From NCBI RefSeq assembly GCF_000310205.1, contig NZ_AMXE01000012.1, positions 1 through 63,778 on the forward strand: a stretch of 63,778 bases of DNA. The letters run 5' to 3'. The notes beneath the pieces were generated by a model. That model was not told the origin of the DNA. It saw only the letters and a program-made list of their open reading frames with translations, and ran no database searches. The translations under genes and the position numbers were made by a program. Every line of letters starts with the position of its first letter. Position 1 is the stretch's first letter. This DNA comes from Thauera linaloolentis 47Lol = DSM 12138. Its GTDB lineage: Bacteria; Pseudomonadota; Gammaproteobacteria; Burkholderiales; Rhodocyclaceae. Positions 60,823 through 63,778 of the stretch are shown piece after piece.

Positions 60823-63333
60823 ATGACGCATCTCCCGCGCTCCATCCGAACCCACGCCAAGCAGGTCCACCCGCGGCGCAAGCCGCTGGCGGTGCCGCTG
60901 AACATCGCCTTCGCCGGCAGTCTCGCCCTTGCCGTGCCCTTGCTGTACACGCCCCCTGCCCGGGCCCAGGCCGTCGAACAGCGGCAATACGAGGTCCCCG
61001 CCGGCACGCTGGAGGATGCCCTCAACAGCTTCTCCCGCCAGGCCGGCATCACGCTGAGCTTCGACCCGGCGCTGACGCGGGGCCTGCGCACCGCCGGCTT
61101 GAGCGGCCGCCACGGCCTGCAGGACGGTCTCGACGCGCTGACGGCGGGGAAGGGCATACGTGCCGTGCAGGGTGGGCGCGGCAACTGGACGCTGATCCAG
61201 ATGCCGCGCCCGGCGGGAGGCGAGGCGACGCTGGCGGCGGTGGCGGTGACCGCCGCCGGGCTGAACGACGGCACGACGGAGGGTTCCGGCAGCTACACCA
61301 CGCACAGCATGCAGACCGCCACCAAGCTGCCCTTGTCCATCCGCGAAACGCCGCAGGCGGTCACCGTGGTCACCCGCCAGCAGATGGACGACCAGAAGGT
61401 GGAAATCCTTGAAAACGTGCTGGCGGCCACCCCCGGCATTTCCATGACCAAGGACGGCCCCCACCGGGTGGCCTTCTATTCGCGCGGCTTCACCGTCGAC
61501 AGCCTGATGACCGACGGCCTGCCCAGCGAGCTTTCCCACTACATCAGCCGCGAGATGAACGCCACGCCCGACATGGCCATCTACGACCGGGTGGAGATCG
61601 TGCGCGGCGCCACCGGCATGATGCAAGGGGCGGGCAATCCCTCGGCCGCCATCAACATGGTGCGCAAGCGTCCGACCGCCACGCCGCAGCTTTCCGTCAC
61701 CGCCAGTGCCGGCAGCTGGGACAGCTACCGAGCCGAGGTCGACGCCGCGAACGCGCTCAACGAGGCCGGCACCCTGCGCGGCCGGGTCGTGGCGGCCTAC
61801 CAGCACAAGAACAGCTTCCAGGAAGTGGCCGACACCGAGCGCTCCGTGCTCTACGCCATCGCTGAAGCCGACCTCGGCGAACAAACCTTGCTGACCGCTG
61901 GCTTCTCGCACCAGAACGCCAACCACACCAGCAGTTGGGGCGGGCTGCCGGTCGCCATGGACGGGAGCAGTCCGGGCCTGTCGCGCTCCACCTACCTGGG
62001 CAATGACTGGGATTACTGGGACCAGGACAACACCACGCTGTTCACCCAGTTTGAACATCGCTTCGGCAACGACTGGAAACTGCACTTGTCGGCCAGCCAC
62101 ACCTGGTCCGATCTGGACATGCTGGGTTCGCAACTGGAACGGACCTACTGGGTGGATGCCCGCCAGTTCGGCCAGTACGTCGGCCAGTACGAATACACCG
62201 ACAGGCAAAGCAGCTATGACGCCTTCGCCTCCGGCCCCTTCCGGCTTCTCGGACGCAGCCACGAACTGGTGGTCGGCGCCAGCCTGCGCGACCTCGATTT
62301 CGACGGCAAGGGGAACTATCGCAGCGACGAACTCGACATGGACATCCACGACTGGGACCCGGGCAGCGTCGCGCCGCAAGCCATGGACCTGAGCTATTGG
62401 CACCAGGATCGGACCACGCGCCAGAAGGGTTTCTACACCACGGCACGCTTCAACCTTGCGGATACGCTGAAATTCATCGTCGGCGGCCGCTACGATTGGT
62501 TCGACTACGATGCGAAGACTCGCAACGGCACCCGTACGACCCGCTCCCGATACGCCGTCGACCGGCACTTCACCGCCTACGCCGGGGTGATCTACGATCT
62601 GGATGCGCGGCATTCCCTCTACGCCAGCTATACCGACATCTTCAAGCCGCAATCCGAACTGAACGCCTCGGGCAAGACGCTCAAGCCCATCGTCGGCAAG
62701 AACTACGAAATCGGCCTCAAGGGCGAATACTTCGGCGGCGGGCTGAACGCCAGCGTGGCGCTGTTCCGCATCGACCAGGAAAACCGCGCCAAGGCCCTCA
62801 CCCGCGACCAGTGCTCCGATCTGGTGCCGAGTTGCAGCGAAGCGGCCGGTGAAGTCCGCAGCGAAGGGATCGAACTGGAACTCAATGGCCGCCTGACGCC
62901 CGACTGGCAACTGGCGGCCGGCTACACCTTCGCCGAGGCCAAATACCGCAAGGACGCGGACCCGGCCAAGGTCGGCCGGTTGTTCGCCACGGACCTGCCG
63001 CGGCATATGTTCAAGCTATCCACCAGCTATCAGATGGCTGGCGAACTGAATCGCTGGAAAATTGGCGGCGGCGTGGCGTGGCAAAGCGATATCTACAACA
63101 AGGACACCAACTTCTACGATGCCGGCACGCCGTTCCGCATCGAGCAGAAAGCCTACGCGCTGGCGAACCTGTTCGTCGGATACCGTGCCTCGCAAAACCT
63201 CGACCTCCATCTCAATGTCGACAACCTGTTCGACAAGACCTACTGGCGGGCCATCGGGAGCAATACGGCCTATGCGGTCAACCAGTATGGCGAGCCCCGC
63301 AGGCTCACGCTGACGGGGCATTATCGGTTCTGA
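60823..63333 (+). CDS. TonB-dependent siderophore receptor with STN signalling domain
   Basis: An 836-residue outer-membrane receptor of the FpvA/FoxA/FecA transducer type. The signal peptide ends about residue 49 (ARA|QAVEQ). The STN domain covers about 50-125 (YEVPAGTLEDALNSFSRQAGITLSFD). The plug has IRETPQAVTVVTRQQMDDQ, FYSRGFTVDSLMTDGLP and YDRVEIVRGATGMMQGAGNPSAAINMVRKRP. The 22-strand barrel ends with the aromatic LTLTGHYRF. The ligand is probably a ferric siderophore; no biosynthetic genes lie near, so it is likely a xenosiderophore receptor. Sigma factor, FecR and receptor form one signalling set. Confidence 0.95.
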   Translation: MTHLPRSIRTHAKQVHPRRKPLAVPLNIAFAGSLALAVPLLYTPPARAQAVEQRQYEVPAGTLEDALNSFSRQAGITLSFDPALTRGLRTAGLSGRHGLQDGLDALTAGKGIRAVQGGRGNWTLIQMPRPAGGEATLAAVAVTAAGLNDGTTEGSGSYTTHSMQTATKLPLSIRETPQAVTVVTRQQMDDQKVEILENVLAATPGISMTKDGPHRVAFYSRGFTVDSLMTDGLPSELSHYISREMNATPDMAIYDRVEIVRGATGMMQGAGNPSAAINMVRKRPTATPQLSVTASAGSWDSYRAEVDAANALNEAGTLRGRVVAAYQHKNSFQEVADTERSVLYAIAEADLGEQTLLTAGFSHQNANHTSSWGGLPVAMDGSSPGLSRSTYLGNDWDYWDQDNTTLFTQFEHRFGNDWKLHLSASHTWSDLDMLGSQLERTYWVDARQFGQYVGQYEYTDRQSSYDAFASGPFRLLGRSHELVVGASLRDLDFDGKGNYRSDELDMDIHDWDPGSVAPQAMDLSYWHQDRTTRQKGFYTTARFNLADTLKFIVGGRYDWFDYDAKTRNGTRTTRSRYAVDRHFTAYAGVIYDLDARHSLYASYTDIFKPQSELNASGKTLKPIVGKNYEIGLKGEYFGGGLNASVALFRIDQENRAKALTRDQCSDLVPSCSEAAGEVRSEGIELELNGRLTPDWQLAAGYTFAEAKYRKDADPAKVGRLFATDLPRHMFKLSTSYQMAGELNRWKIGGGVAWQSDIYNKDTNFYDAGTPFRIEQKAYALANLFVGYRASQNLDLHLNVDNLFDKTYWRAIGSNTAYAVNQYGEPRRLTLTGHYRF

Positions 63334-63392
63334 GCCCGCGCCGGGGATGCACGGGCCGAACGCCGCCCACGGCGGCGGGGCCGCCGATGCGC

Positions 63393-63778
63393 TCACGGTT
63401 CGGGCCGGCGCCAGATCCAGATCAACGCCGGAATCATCGCCGCCACGGCGGGGATCGTGAGCCAGGCATGCGGCACCGTGCGGATCATCAGCATGGCGCA
63501 CAGCGTCATCGAGATCGCTGCCCAGTACTTGGCGCGGCGGGTGACGCGGCGGCCGTTGTGCCAGTTGTGCAAGGCGGGTCCGAACCAGCGATGGTGGTGC
63601 AGCCAGGCATGCAGGCGCGGCGAGCTGCGGGCCGCCGCCCAGGCCGCGAGCAATACGAATTCGGTGCTCGGCAGGCCCGGCACCAGCACGCCGACCGCGG
63701 CCACGCAGAGGCTGGCCACGGCCAGCAGCAGGAGCAGGGTGCGGGCCAGCGGGCTGCCCGCCAGCCGGGTCGGGGCGG
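63393..63778 (-). CDS. DUF454 (YbaN) family membrane protein, 5' end cut by window
   Basis: The C-terminal 128 residues of a DUF454/YbaN-type inner-membrane protein. The frame is open to the window edge and the true start lies outside. Visible are hydrophobic segments LLLLLAVASLCVAAVGVLVPGLPSTEFVLLAAW (with the family's PGLPSTEF), then LHAWLHHHRWFGPALHNWHNGRRVTRRAKYWA and two terminal helices. Function is unknown. It is convergent with the TonB receptor gene. Confidence 0.87.
   Translation of the reverse strand, partial: APTRLAGSPLARTLLLLLAVASLCVAAVGVLVPGLPSTEFVLLAAWAAARSSPRLHAWLHHHRWFGPALHNWHNGRRVTRRAKYWAAISMTLCAMLMIRTVPHAWLTIPAVAAMIPALIWIWRRPEP

Overview
The window is about 64 kb of high-GC chromosome from a betaproteobacterium. 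Rhodocyclales (the Thauera/Azoarcus/Zoogloeaceae type) fits best. The evidence is a set of small families typical of that class (DUF3579, DUF2788, DUF2863 and DUF4936 proteins, PpnP, YajQ) and the gene orders mltG-tmk-holB-pilZ-tatD and ppsR/ppsA. Taxonomy is inferred from gene content only. No rRNA, tRNA, CRISPR array, insertion sequence or phage gene was seen. Most of the window is core chromosome with short intergenic gaps.

Layout. 1-4 kb: 3' end of an L,D-transpeptidase, a GNAT acetyltransferase and a spermidine-synthase-like methyltransferase-fold protein, convergent with an NRDE/DUF4936/ygfZ operon. 4-8.6 kb: cell envelope and replication operon mltG, tmk, holB, pilZ, tatD, ankyrin protein. 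8.6-13.7 kb: dbpA, yjdM, a short MscS channel, a DUF429 protein and murJ. 13.8-18.3 kb: rpsT, a DUF3579 protein, then arginine biosynthesis argD-argF-argG, with a duplicated argF tail between argF and argG. 18.3-19.7 kb: small housekeeping genes (DUF2788, ppnP, yajQ, a YjfB-like protein). 20-27.4 kb: type IV pilus assembly cluster pilE-fimT-pilV-pilW-pilX-pilY1, visibly lower in GC than its flanks and translationally coupled to a retropepsin-like protease gene. 28-33.6 kb: CoA Nudix hydrolase, CobD/CbiB-like membrane protein, thiolase, msrB, DUF2863 protein. 32.7-36.1 kb: divergent ppsR and ppsA. 36.3-39.5 kb: glutamate/aspartate ABC transporter gltIJKL. 39.6-42.4 kb: a GAF-GAF-PAS-GGDEF-EAL protein. 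42.5-54.2 kb: class I fumarase divergent from an acetate module: acs, a small membrane protein, a CrbS/CbrA-like symporter-histidine kinase, a single-domain response regulator, a sensor-like protein fused to a DnaQ exonuclease, and an ActP-like symporter. 54.2-58.9 kb: clpB behind a clear sigma-32 promoter, then ppiD. 59-63.3 kb: FecI-type sigma factor, FecR anti-sigma and STN-containing TonB-dependent receptor, with a candidate Fur box. The window ends in a DUF454 (YbaN) gene cut by the edge.

How the parts work together. The acetate module links uptake (ActP-like symporter), activation (Acs), sensing (CrbS-like kinase) and TCA entry (fumarase alongside). Its least explained member is the membrane sensor/exonuclease fusion. 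The pilus cluster carries the minor pilins and the tip adhesin PilY1; it contains poly-G tracts at positions where slippage would change PilE or PilY1. The iron cluster is a standard cell-surface signalling set without siderophore biosynthesis genes. The best candidates for new biology are the sensor/exonuclease fusion in the acetate locus, tandem 10-bp repeats one helical turn apart upstream of acs, the argF 3' remnant with mostly synonymous divergence, and the G9 tract at the pilE/fimT junction.
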